Source: Rubrivivax sp. (lineage in GTDB: Bacteria; Pseudomonadota; Gammaproteobacteria; Burkholderiales; Burkholderiaceae_C). From it: DNA of 64,000 bases. A program made the position numbers and the translations under genes. The notes beneath the pieces were generated by a model, which saw only the letters and a list, made by a program, of their open reading frames with translations, had not been told where the DNA came from and made no database searches. The stretch spans positions 124,001 through 188,000 of the forward strand of contig JAURZM010000070.1 of the NCBI GenBank assembly GCA_030653385.1, written 5' to 3'. This document shows positions 26,453 to 36,380 of the stretch, piece by piece. The first letter of the stretch is position 1. Each line of letters begins with the position of its first letter.

Positions 26453-27289
26453 ATGCGCCAGACCCTGAGGCGCGTGCTCTGCGCTGCGCTGATGGCCGCG
26501 TGCTGCGCAGCCACCGCGCAGGACGAGGTGCCCTTCATCACCACACCCGACAAGGTCACGCTGGCGATGCTGGAACTGGCCGGCGTGAGCGCAGCCGACC
26601 GGCTGGTGGACCTGGGCTCGGGTGACGGCCGCATCGTCATCACCGCCGCACGGCGTTTCGGCGCCAGTGGCCTGGGTGTGGAGATCGTGCCCGACCTGGT
26701 GGCGCAGAGCCTGGCCAACGCCAAGAAGGCCGGCGTGGCCGACCGCGCGCAGTTCCGCGTGCAGGACCTCTTCACGCTGGACCTGGCGGCTTTCAGCGTC
26801 GTCACCATGTACCTGCTGCCCGAGGTGAACCTGCAGTTGCGGCCGCGCATCCTGGCCTTGCCGGCCGGCACACGCATCGTCAGCCACGACTGGGACATGG
26901 GCGACTGGGCACCCGACCGCACCGTGACGCTGGACGTGCCCGACAAGGCCATCGGCCGCGACAAAAAGAGCCGCGTTCACCTGTGGCACGTGCCGGCGCG
27001 GGTGGAAGGGCTGTGGTGCGCAGCGGGTGGTTCGCTGCACATCAGCCAGCGCTTCCAGCAGTTTTCGGCCTCGCTGTTGACGCCGGGCCAGGCGGTACCG
27101 GTGCTGGTCATCGACGGTCGCATCGACAGCACGCGGCTGCACAGCCACGACCCGGCGCACACCGGCCGCCCGGCCGTTGAATTGAAGCTGGACGCCGGCC
27201 AGCTGCAGGTGCTGCGCCTGCCGCCCACGGCGCTGCGTTTTGAAGCGGCGCGTTTTGTGCCGGCCGTGGCGGGGCGCTGCTTCGGCTGA
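26453..27289 (+). CDS. Exported SAM-dependent methyltransferase-like protein
   Basis: A 278-residue protein with a Sec signal peptide (MRQTLRRVLCAALMAACCAATAQ) in front of a class I methyltransferase fold: LVDLGSGDGRIVITAA is the SAM-binding motif I, followed by GVEIVPDLVAQSLANAKKAG. A periplasmic methyltransferase would lack SAM, so either the leader is not cleaved or the fold has another role; similar signal-peptide-bearing proteins of this type are known in proteobacteria. A C-terminal beta-rich region (about 185-275) is separate. It starts 5 bp after the acyl-CoA ligase stop and is probably cotranscribed; it converges with the next gene. Confidence 0.75.
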   Translation: MRQTLRRVLCAALMAACCAATAQDEVPFITTPDKVTLAMLELAGVSAADRLVDLGSGDGRIVITAARRFGASGLGVEIVPDLVAQSLANAKKAGVADRAQFRVQDLFTLDLAAFSVVTMYLLPEVNLQLRPRILALPAGTRIVSHDWDMGDWAPDRTVTLDVPDKAIGRDKKSRVHLWHVPARVEGLWCAAGGSLHISQRFQQFSASLLTPGQAVPVLVIDGRIDSTRLHSHDPAHTGRPAVELKLDAGQLQVLRLPPTALRFEAARFVPAVAGRCFG

Positions 27290-27294
27290 AGCTT

Positions 27295-28554
27295 TCAGCT
27301 CGCGGGTGCTTCGACCGGATCGGTCTGCAGCAGCCTTTGCAATGCCTGCTCGCGCACACCGAAAAAGCGCTTCAGCTCGTCCACTTGCACCCGCGCAGCA
27401 TCGGCCGCGGCCGGGCGCGGTGCACTGCGTTTCACCGCCAGGATCATCTTGTTCTTGCGCGTGTGCTCCAGCGTCACGAACTCGAAGACCTGGGTGTCGT
27501 AACCCTGCGCTTCGAGCAGCAGCGCGCGCAGGCTGTCGGTCAGCATCTCGGCCTGCTGCTCGGCGTGGATGCCGTGCTGGAAAACGCTGCGCAGCGGGTG
27601 CGGGCTCAGCAGCTGCGGGCGCAGCTGTTTGTGGCAGCAGGGTGAACACAGGATGATCTCGGCACCGGCCTTCAGCCCCAGGTGGATGGCGTGGTCGGTG
27701 GCGGTGTCGCAGGCGTGCAGCGCGATCATCACGTTCATCGGGCCTGCCGTCCATTCGCGCACGTCGCCCTGCACCACGTGCATGCCCTGCAGCCCCAGTT
27801 CGGCCACCGTCTGCTGGCCTTGTTGCACCAGGTCGGGCCGCAGTTCCACGCCCACCACCTCGGCCTGCAGGCCCTGGGTGTGGCGCAGCCAGTCGTGCAC
27901 GGCGAAGGTGAGATAGGCCTTGCCGGCGCCGAAGTCGACCACACGCAGTTGCTGCGAATGGGCCAGCGGTGACGAAGCCAGCGCGTGTGCCAACACTTCG
28001 ACGAACTTGTTGATCTGCTTCCACTTGCGCGCCATCGCCGGCACCAGCTGGTGCTGCGGTGTGGTGATGCCCAGCGCGCTGAGGAAGGGGCGATCGATGT
28101 CGATCCAGCGCTGTTTCTGGCGGTCGTGGGCCAGCGGTGCGGCGGGTGAGGCCGGGTCCGGCGCATCGGCCTTGACCACCGCATGCACGCTCAGGTGCGG
28201 CTTGCCTCTTTTGCTCAACGACAACTGCGTTTCTTCCTGTGGCGTAAAGAGGTGGGCGTTGCGGAAGCTGCCGCCGATCAATTCATCCACCAGCGCCAGG
28301 CCCTGCGGCACCGGCAGGTTCTTGGTGGTGTCGCGTGTGCTGTGGCTGTAGACAAAACTCAGCTGCGCCTGGCCCCGTAGCTGCAGCGGGCGCACCACGA
28401 CCCGTTGCAGGCCGGCTTCGGCACCGTGCGGTTTGGCCAGCACCAGCCGCAGCCAACGGCCTTGCGCCAGGCTGTCCTGCAGCAAGGCACGGAAACGCTG
28501 CAGCGTGGGGTCGGCGGGGGCTTCGGGGGCTTCGGGCGGGGCGGGTGTGTTCAC
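27295..28554 (-). CDS. Class I SAM-dependent methyltransferase (Methyltransf_32-like)
   Basis: A 419-residue cytoplasmic protein. The C-terminal two-thirds holds VVDFGAGKAYLTFAVHDWL (motif I), GVELRPDLVQQGQ, VQGDVREW and the distinctive IALHACDTATDHAIHLGLKAGAEIILCSPCCHKQLRPQL, which matches proteins whose CSPCCH cysteines suggest a metal or RNA-modification role. The N-terminal about 130 residues (SFVYSHSTRDTTKNLPVPQGL) are family-specific. The GTG at 28554 (VNTPAPPEAPEAP) is taken as start; the open frame continues upstream but into the LysR gene region. The substrate is not known. Confidence 0.75.
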   Translation of the reverse strand: MNTPAPPEAPEAPADPTLQRFRALLQDSLAQGRWLRLVLAKPHGAEAGLQRVVVRPLQLRGQAQLSFVYSHSTRDTTKNLPVPQGLALVDELIGGSFRNAHLFTPQEETQLSLSKRGKPHLSVHAVVKADAPDPASPAAPLAHDRQKQRWIDIDRPFLSALGITTPQHQLVPAMARKWKQINKFVEVLAHALASSPLAHSQQLRVVDFGAGKAYLTFAVHDWLRHTQGLQAEVVGVELRPDLVQQGQQTVAELGLQGMHVVQGDVREWTAGPMNVMIALHACDTATDHAIHLGLKAGAEIILCSPCCHKQLRPQLLSPHPLRSVFQHGIHAEQQAEMLTDSLRALLLEAQGYDTQVFEFVTLEHTRKNKMILAVKRSAPRPAAADAARVQVDELKRFFGVREQALQRLLQTDPVEAPAS

Positions 28555-28588
28555 GCCGCCGATTGTCCGCTGCGCCGGCACGCAGCCA

Positions 28589-29494
28589 TCAGAGGCTGGC
28601 CCACCAGGCCGGCCCGAACCGTGGCGCCAGGAAGTCGCACAGGCTGCGCACCTTCGACGGCAGCAGCTTGGGGCTGGGGAATACTGCGTGCACCTCTTGC
28701 ACCGGTAGCGCCCACTTTTCCAGCAGCGGCAGCAGCGCGCCGCTGTGCAGCGAGCCGTGTGCCACGTAACGCGGCAACACCGCCACACCCAGGCCGTCAC
28801 GCGCCGCCGCCAGCAGCGCCGACAGGTTGTTGCTGCGCAGCGGGCCGCGCACGGCCACGGCTTCGACCTGGCCGTCACCGCCGCTGAAGTGCCAGCGCTC
28901 GTCACCTTGCACGGTGCTGTAGATCAGCGCGGCGTGTTGCGCCAGGTCGGCGGGCTTGCGCAGTTTCGGCTGCGCCGCCAGGTAGGCCGGGCTGGCCACC
29001 AGCACCCAGGGGTTGGTGCCCAGGTAGCGCGCGCCCAACTGCGAATCGGCCAGGCGGCCCATGCGCAAGGCCACGTCCACGCCCTGCTCAACCAGGTTGA
29101 CGTAGCGGTCCTCGAAGCTCAGCTCGACCTGCAGTTCGGGGTGCTGGCGCATGAACTGCAGCATCAGCGGTGTCAGCACCCGGCGGCCAAAGGCCACGCT
29201 GGTGCTCACGCGAAGGGTGCCGCCCAGGCGGTCCTGCATCAGCAGCGCCAGGTTGTCGGCTTCGTCCAGCTGCCGGGCGATGGCCTTGCAGCGGTCGTAG
29301 TAGGCGGCGCCCACTTCGGTGGGTGTGACACCGCGTGTGCTGCGGTGAAGCAGCCGCGCGCCCAGGCGCTTTTCCAGCGCCGCCACGTGTTTGGTGGCGG
29401 TGGGCTGCGTGATGCCCATGCTCACGCTGGCCTTGCTGAAGCTGCCGGTTTCGACGACGCGGATGTACAGGCGGATGCCGGTGACGGAGTCCAT
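28589..29494 (-). CDS. LysR-family transcriptional regulator
   Basis: LysR regulator of 301 residues. The winged-helix domain occupies residues 1-62 (GSFSKASVSMGITQPTATKHVAALEKRLGARLLHRSTRG), followed by a periplasmic-binding-like sensor domain. The ATG at 29494 is chosen because MDSVTGIRLYIRVVETGSF is the usual beginning. The gene is downstream of, and on the same strand as, two c-type cytochrome genes; only 10 bp separate it from the triheme gene, so all three may be one transcript. A T-N11-A dyad between the cytochrome operon and gcl is a candidate binding site. Confidence 0.9.
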   Translation of the reverse strand: MDSVTGIRLYIRVVETGSFSKASVSMGITQPTATKHVAALEKRLGARLLHRSTRGVTPTEVGAAYYDRCKAIARQLDEADNLALLMQDRLGGTLRVSTSVAFGRRVLTPLMLQFMRQHPELQVELSFEDRYVNLVEQGVDVALRMGRLADSQLGARYLGTNPWVLVASPAYLAAQPKLRKPADLAQHAALIYSTVQGDERWHFSGGDGQVEAVAVRGPLRSNNLSALLAAARDGLGVAVLPRYVAHGSLHSGALLPLLEKWALPVQEVHAVFPSPKLLPSKVRSLCDFLAPRFGPAWWASL

Positions 29495-29504
29495 GGATCT
29501 CGCT

Positions 29505-30806
29505 TCAGTTTTCGCTGCCACCGCGCCAGCGCGCCACCTCGGGTGCGCTGACGGGCGCGGCCTGCGCGCCCCAGCTGCGGCGCAGGAAGGTGGCCACCGC
29601 GCCGATCTGGTCTTCAGTCAGCACGTGTGCAAACGGTGGCATGCCGAAAGGCCGCGGGTGACCCTGCGTGACGGCGCCAAAACCGCCCAGCGCGATGGCG
29701 CGCACCAGGTTGGCCGGTGGGTCCTGCGTGACGAGCCGGTTGCCGGCCAGCGGCGGGGCGGCACGGGTGCCATTGGGCAGCACGCCGCCCGCGCCCTGCT
29801 CGCCATGGCACGAGGCGCAGTGCTCGCGGTACAGCGCGGCGCCGGCATCCACGCGCAGGGCGGTCAGCTCAGGGTCGCGCAGGCGCGCCGGTGCGGGGTC
29901 CGGCAGCACGGGGATGGACTTCAGGTACTCGGCCATCGCCTGCAGGTCCTCGGCCGGCAGGTGCTGCGTGCTTTGCATCACCACCTCGGCCATCGGGCCG
30001 ATGGCCTGGCCGCGCGGTGCGCGGCCGTCTCGCAGCAGCGCCACGATCTCGTCCAGCGGCCAGTCGGCCACACTGGCTTCGCCGGCGCGTGTGAAGGCCG
30101 GTGCGTACCAGTTACGGGTGGGCACCAGGCCACCGCCAAAACCGGCGTCAGCGGTGGCACCCAGCGCATTGCGGCCGCCGTGGCAGGCCACGCAGTGCGC
30201 GGGCCCGTTGACCAGGTAGGCGCCGCGGTTCCAGGCTGCGCTGCGGCTGGGGTCGGGCTGCCATTCGCCGGGTCGGAAGAACATCACGCGCCAGGCCGCC
30301 AGTGCGGCTTGTGATCCGTAGGGCCAGCGCAGTTCGTGCGGCCGATGGGTCTGCGCCACCGGCGGCAGCGTCTGCAGCCAGGCAAACAGCGCATCGCTGT
30401 CGGCGCGTGTGATGCGTGTCGTTTCGGTGTACGGAAAAGCGGGCACCAGGCGGCGGCCATCGAAACCACGGCCATGGTGCAGCGCGCGCCAGAAGTGGCC
30501 GGCGGTCCAGCCGCCCAGGCCGCTGTCGTGCGGCGTCAGGTTGCCGGCGTAGACGGTGCCGAAAGGTGTGCCCAGCGCACGGCCGCCGGCATAGGGCAAA
30601 CCGCCGCGCGTGGTGTGGCAGCCGGCGCAGTTGCCGGCCAGCGCCAGCAGGCGACCACGTTCGATGAGCGTGGCAGTGGCGGCGGGCCGCGCTTGCGCAG
30701 CAGGGACTTCCGGCGCACGGTCCCACCAGGCCACGCCTGCAACGACCACTGCGGCGGTGGCCAACAGAGCCAGGAGCCCACGCGCGAAGCCGCGCCGCAG
30801 CTGCAT
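29505..30806 (-). CDS. Triheme c-type cytochrome (dehydrogenase cytochrome-subunit type)
   Basis: A 433-residue periplasmic cytochrome with three CxxCH haem sites, CAGCH, CVACH and CASCH, spaced as in the membrane-bound cytochrome subunits of alcohol, aldehyde and xanthine-type periplasmic dehydrogenases. An N-terminal signal anchor (RGFARGLLALLATAAVVVAGVAWW) is present. Axial Met candidates follow each site (YKSIP and MPPFAHVL blocks). No dehydrogenase catalytic subunit is encoded next to it. The ATG at 30806 overlaps the upstream stop by one base (TGATG), so it is coupled to the diheme cytochrome gene. Confidence 0.88.
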   Translation of the reverse strand: MQLRRGFARGLLALLATAAVVVAGVAWWDRAPEVPAAQARPAATATLIERGRLLALAGNCAGCHTTRGGLPYAGGRALGTPFGTVYAGNLTPHDSGLGGWTAGHFWRALHHGRGFDGRRLVPAFPYTETTRITRADSDALFAWLQTLPPVAQTHRPHELRWPYGSQAALAAWRVMFFRPGEWQPDPSRSAAWNRGAYLVNGPAHCVACHGGRNALGATADAGFGGGLVPTRNWYAPAFTRAGEASVADWPLDEIVALLRDGRAPRGQAIGPMAEVVMQSTQHLPAEDLQAMAEYLKSIPVLPDPAPARLRDPELTALRVDAGAALYREHCASCHGEQGAGGVLPNGTRAAPPLAGNRLVTQDPPANLVRAIALGGFGAVTQGHPRPFGMPPFAHVLTEDQIGAVATFLRRSWGAQAAPVSAPEVARWRGGSEN

Positions 30807-31531
30807 CAAGGCACGCTGCCGCAGCGCATCGGCGCGGCTTCAGATTTCGCTGGAACAGCCGTCGATGGCGACGGCACCGGCTGGCTGGCCAGCCAGGCGC
30901 TGACGGCAGCGATGTCGCTGCCGGTGAGCCGCTGCGCCAATTGCGCCATGCAGTCGGGCGCGTGTGCACGCCGCTGCCCCGTGACCCAGGCGCCGAGCTG
31001 GGCCACCAGGTAGTCACGCGGCAGACCCAGCAAACCCGGCGTGGCCGGCTGCACACCCGTCAACGCCGCGCCGTGGCAGGCGCTGCAGGCCGGCAGTTGT
31101 TTGTCGCGGTCGCCCTGCAGCGCCAGTTGCTGCCCACGCTGCAGCAAGGCTGGCGCATCGCGCACGGGCGGCGGGCTGGCGTAGGGCAGGTCGAGTGCCG
31201 CGAAGTGCTGGGCGATCGCCTGCAGATAGTCGTCGGGCAGCGGCGCCACCAGCGTGACCATCGGGCCGTAGGCGCGGCGACCGTCGCGGAAGTTCTGCAG
31301 CTGGTTCAGCAGATAAACCGCCGGCTTGCCGGCGATGCGGGGGTAGAAGCCGTCGGGCGCGGCGCGGCCTTCCTTGCCGTGGCACACGGTGCAGGCGACC
31401 AGGCGCTGGGCCATGGAGTCTTGCAACTGCGCCGGGCCGGCGTGGGCGCCGGCGGCGGCCAGCCCGAGGGCGAACAACAGAGGCACGAAGACAGGGTGCG
31501 TCACAGGGGCTATTCCACCACGGAATAGCAC
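30806..31531 (-). CDS. Diheme cytochrome c (c553/c4-like)
   Basis: A 241-residue periplasmic protein with two haem sites, CTVCH and CSACH, each followed by the PRIAGK/PGLLGL type segment typical of cytochrome c4/c553 repeats, and a signal peptide ([18 protein letters not shown]). Two in-frame GTG starts exist: 31531, which has AGGGG close upstream and gives an Arg in the n-region, and 31504. Both lie in a long inverted repeat. First gene of the cytochrome-LysR unit and divergent from gcl. It probably delivers electrons from the triheme protein toward terminal oxidases; that is family-level inference. Confidence 0.82.
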   Translation of the reverse strand: MLFRGGIAPVTHPVFVPLLFALGLAAAGAHAGPAQLQDSMAQRLVACTVCHGKEGRAAPDGFYPRIAGKPAVYLLNQLQNFRDGRRAYGPMVTLVAPLPDDYLQAIAQHFAALDLPYASPPPVRDAPALLQRGQQLALQGDRDKQLPACSACHGAALTGVQPATPGLLGLPRDYLVAQLGAWVTGQRRAHAPDCMAQLAQRLTGSDIAAVSAWLASQPVPSPSTAVPAKSEAAPMRCGSVP

Positions 31532-31542
31532 CTATCCCCTGT
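31503..31542. promoter_or_regulatory. Nested inverted repeat between cytochrome genes and gcl
   Basis: Outer arms ACAGGGG (31503-31509) and CCCCTGT (31536-31542) enclose inner arms GCTATTCC (31509-31516) and GGAATAGC (31522-31529) with a 5-nt loop. The centre reads TTCC-N5-GGAA, fitting the T-N11-A dyad of LysR operators. Both GTG start candidates of the diheme cytochrome lie inside, so binding or an RNA hairpin could block that gene. Confidence 0.6.
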
Positions 31543-31603
31543 CAGCCCTTCCTCTGAGCCGTCTGCGCCGGGAAGATCCACGGCAATCAACAGGAGACAC
31601 AAG

Positions 31604-33394
<1,791 letters not shown>

Positions 33395-33503
33395 CAGGAC
33401 AGCGGGCGGCACTGTCCGCCAAGCCCCCTCCTCGCCGCACAATGGCAGCGCAGCAGCGCCCAGGTGCCCCCGCGCCACCCGACCCGAACCACCGGAGACC
33501 ACC

Positions 33504-34301
33504 ATGCCACGTTTTGCCGCCAACCTGTCGATGCTGTTCACCGAAGTGCCCTTTCTCGACCGCTTCGAACGCGCTGCACGCGCCGGCTTTTCCAGCGTCG
33601 AAGTGCAGTTCCCCTACGAAGCGCCAGCGGCCGTGGTGCGTGACCGCCTGGTGGCCAACCGCCTGACGATGGTGCTGCACAACCTGCCCGGCGGTGACTG
33701 GGCTGCGGGCGACCGTGGCATCGGCGCCAACCCCAACCGGGTCGAAGAATTTCGCGCCGGCGTGGCCAAGGCGGTTGAATACGCCACCACGCTGGGTGTG
33801 CCCCAGCTGAACTGCCTGGCCGGCATTCCGCCCACCGGCACACCCGACGCAGTGGCACGTGCCACCTTCGTGGCCAATCTGCGCTTTGCCGCAGCAGCGC
33901 TGAAAACAGCCGGGCTGAAGCTGCTGATCGAGCCCATCAACAACTTCGACGTGCCCGGCTTCTGGCTCAACAACACGCCGCTGGCCATCTCGGTGCTGGA
34001 CGAGGTGGGGGCCGACAACGCCTTCGTGCAGTACGACATCTACCACGCGCAGCGCTACGAAGGCGAACTGGCGGCCACGATGCAGAAGCACCTGGCGCGC
34101 ATCGGCCACATCCAGGTGGCCGACAACCCGGGGCGCAACGAACCGGGCTCCGGCGAGATCAACTATCCCTTTTTGTTCCAGCATCTGGACCGCATCGGCT
34201 ACACGGGCTGGATCGGCTGCGAATACAAGCCGGCAGCCAGCACAGAATCCGGGCTCGGTTGGCTCGAAAGCGCCCGCCGCCAACTGAGGCCCAGCGTCTG
34301 A
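33504..34301 (+). CDS. hyi: Hydroxypyruvate isomerase
   Basis: Hyi, 265 residues, TIM-barrel isomerase converting hydroxypyruvate and tartronate semialdehyde. MPRFAANLSMLFTEVPFLDRFERAARAGF is the family start; LLIEPINNFDVPGFWL carries a catalytic Glu and VQYDIYHAQRYEGEL and GCEYKP the remaining metal/catalytic residues. Length is close to the E. coli protein (258). It follows gcl by 109 bp, which contain no other gene, and precedes glxR by 38 bp. Confidence 0.95.
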   Translation: MPRFAANLSMLFTEVPFLDRFERAARAGFSSVEVQFPYEAPAAVVRDRLVANRLTMVLHNLPGGDWAAGDRGIGANPNRVEEFRAGVAKAVEYATTLGVPQLNCLAGIPPTGTPDAVARATFVANLRFAAAALKTAGLKLLIEPINNFDVPGFWLNNTPLAISVLDEVGADNAFVQYDIYHAQRYEGELAATMQKHLARIGHIQVADNPGRNEPGSGEINYPFLFQHLDRIGYTGWIGCEYKPAASTESGLGWLESARRQLRPSV

Positions 34302-34339
34302 GTGCTGCGGTCGATTGACATCACCACGGAGAGAACACC

Positions 34340-35239
34340 ATGAACGTCGGATCCAAACTCGGCTTCATCGGCCTGGGCATCATGGGCGCGCCCATGGCGG
34401 GCCACCTGCGCGCGGCCGGCCATGAAGTGTTTGTCACCACCCGCAGCCAGGTGCCGGCGGCGCTGCTGGAAGCCGGCGCCGTGGCTTGTGCCAGCGCGGC
34501 CGAGGTGGCCAGCAAGGCCGACGTGATCTTCATCATGGTGCCCGACACACCCGATGTCGAGAAGGTGCTGTTTGGCGACCAGGGTCTGGCATCCAAGCTG
34601 TCAAAGGGCAAGACCGTGGTCGACATGAGCAGCATCTCGCCGATGGCGACCAAGGAATTCGCCGCGCGCATCAATGCGCTGGGCTGCGACTACCTGGACG
34701 CACCCGTCAGCGGCGGTGAAGTGGGTGCCAAGGCGGCGTCGCTGACCATCATGGTCGGTGGCAGTGAAGACACGTTTGCGCGGGTGCTGCCGCTGTTGCA
34801 GCTGATGGGCAAGAACATCACACACGTCGGTGCCAATGGCGACGGCCAGACCACCAAGGTGGCCAACCAGATCATCGTGGCCTTGAACATTGCCGCGGTG
34901 GGCGAAGCTCTGGTGTTTGCCAGCAAGGCCGGCGCCGATCCGGCCAAGGTGCGGCAGGCACTGATGGGCGGTTTTGCCGCGTCGCGCATCCTGGAAGTGC
35001 ACGGCGAACGCATGATCAAACGCACCTTCAAGCCGGGCTTCCGCATCGGCCTGCACCAGAAAGACCTGAACCTGGCGCTGCAAGGCGCCAAGGCGCTGGG
35101 GGTGAGCCTGCCGCAGACCGCCAGCGCAGCGCAGCTGATGCAGGCTTGTGCGGCCCAGGGCTGGGACCAGCTGGACCACTCGGCCCTGGTCAAGTCGCTG
35201 GAGCTGATGGCGCACCACACGGTCGCGCCCGATGCCTGA
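34340..35239 (+). CDS. glxR: 2-hydroxy-3-oxopropionate (tartronate semialdehyde) reductase
   Basis: Beta-hydroxyacid dehydrogenase of 299 residues. NAD(P)-binding GLGIMG (residues 11-16) near the N-terminus, the substrate motif DAPVSGG (120-126) and catalytic Lys173 in QTTKVANQIIVA are present. It should reduce tartronate semialdehyde to D-glycerate. Third in the gcl-hyi-glxR run, and also the enzyme that would consume tartronate semialdehyde made by the HpaI/GarL-like aldolase at 58.1 kb. Confidence 0.93.
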   Translation: MNVGSKLGFIGLGIMGAPMAGHLRAAGHEVFVTTRSQVPAALLEAGAVACASAAEVASKADVIFIMVPDTPDVEKVLFGDQGLASKLSKGKTVVDMSSISPMATKEFAARINALGCDYLDAPVSGGEVGAKAASLTIMVGGSEDTFARVLPLLQLMGKNITHVGANGDGQTTKVANQIIVALNIAAVGEALVFASKAGADPAKVRQALMGGFAASRILEVHGERMIKRTFKPGFRIGLHQKDLNLALQGAKALGVSLPQTASAAQLMQACAAQGWDQLDHSALVKSLELMAHHTVAPDA

Positions 35240-35257
35240 GCGTGTGAGTGGGGCGCC

Positions 35258-36352
35258 ATGAGCGCTGCATTCGAACAGGCCCGGGCCCACTTTATGGCCG
35301 GCCTTCAGGCCCAGGAAGCAGGCCAGCTGGACGAAGCCGGAGCGGCCTACCGCGCATCGCTTGTGCAAGTGCCGGGGCGGGCCTCCACGCTGAACAACCT
35401 GGGTGTGGTGCTGGCGGCGCTGGGCCGCGACGACGAGGCGCTGCCGTGTTTCGAACAGTCGCTGGCGGCCGAAGCGGCCGATGCCTCCACCTGGGTGCTG
35501 CTGGGCCAGTGCCAGGCGCGGCTGGGGCAATTGAACGACGCGCTGCTCAGCGCCGACCGCGCGCTGGGCCACGCGCCCGAACTGGCCGCTGCCTGGGCCC
35601 TGCGGGGTGGTGTGCTGAAAGACCTGGGCCGACACCGCGAAGCCGCGGTGGCGCTGCGCAAGGCCATGGACCTTGGCGCCGACCCATCGCTCCAGGCCTA
35701 TCTGCTGGCCAGCATCGAAGGCCGAAATGCACCGCCCCAGGCACCCCCGCATTACGTCGAACAGCTGTTCGACGGCTACGCCGACAGCTTCGATCAGCAC
35801 CTGGTGCAAGGGTTGGAGTACCGCGTGCCCGAAGCCCTGGTGCAGCTGTTGCGTCAGCACAAGCCAAACTTCAACGAGGTGCTCGACCTGGGCTGTGGCA
35901 CCGGCTTGTGCGGGCCTCTGCTGCGGCCGCTGGCGCAGCGTCTGGTGGGTGTGGACCTGTCGGCCGGCATGTTGCGCCACGCGCGGCAGGCGGCTTGCTA
36001 CGACCAACTGGTGCAGACCGATGTGGCCAGGCATCTGCACACCACCGACGGCCGTCCGGACGCCATCGTGGCCGCCGACGTGTTCATCTACATCGGCGAC
36101 CTGGATGCGGTGTTTGCCGGCGTAAGGCGTGTGCTGAAGCCAGGTGGCCTGCTGGCTTTTTCGGTGGAAGCGGCCGACGACACGGTGGACTTCGAACTGC
36201 GGCCCAGCTCACGCTACGCACAGTCGGCGCGCTACGTGCAAGCGCTGGCGCAACGGCATGGGCTGGTGGTCGAGCAGCAAGAACAGACCACCTTGCGCCT
36301 GGACCAGCGCCAGCCGGTGGCGGGCCTGCTGTTTCTGCTGAGCGCGTCGTGA
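35258..36352 (+). CDS. TPR-containing SAM-dependent methyltransferase
   Basis: A 364-residue protein. About residues 1-150 are TPR helices (LDEAGAAYRASLVQVPGRAS, LNNLGVVLAALGRDDEALPC). A class I methyltransferase domain follows, with motif I VLDLGCGTGLCG (208-219) and VDLSAGMLRHAR. The segment HYVEQLFDGYADSFDQHL between them is typical of this predicted TPR-methyltransferase group. The target is unknown. It begins 18 bp after glxR and may be cotranscribed, although no link with glycerate metabolism is obvious. Confidence 0.8.
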   Translation: MSAAFEQARAHFMAGLQAQEAGQLDEAGAAYRASLVQVPGRASTLNNLGVVLAALGRDDEALPCFEQSLAAEAADASTWVLLGQCQARLGQLNDALLSADRALGHAPELAAAWALRGGVLKDLGRHREAAVALRKAMDLGADPSLQAYLLASIEGRNAPPQAPPHYVEQLFDGYADSFDQHLVQGLEYRVPEALVQLLRQHKPNFNEVLDLGCGTGLCGPLLRPLAQRLVGVDLSAGMLRHARQAACYDQLVQTDVARHLHTTDGRPDAIVAADVFIYIGDLDAVFAGVRRVLKPGGLLAFSVEAADDTVDFELRPSSRYAQSARYVQALAQRHGLVVEQQEQTTLRLDQRQPVAGLLFLLSAS

Positions 36353-36380
36353 CTTCACGCGCCTGAAAGCCGCGCGGCTG

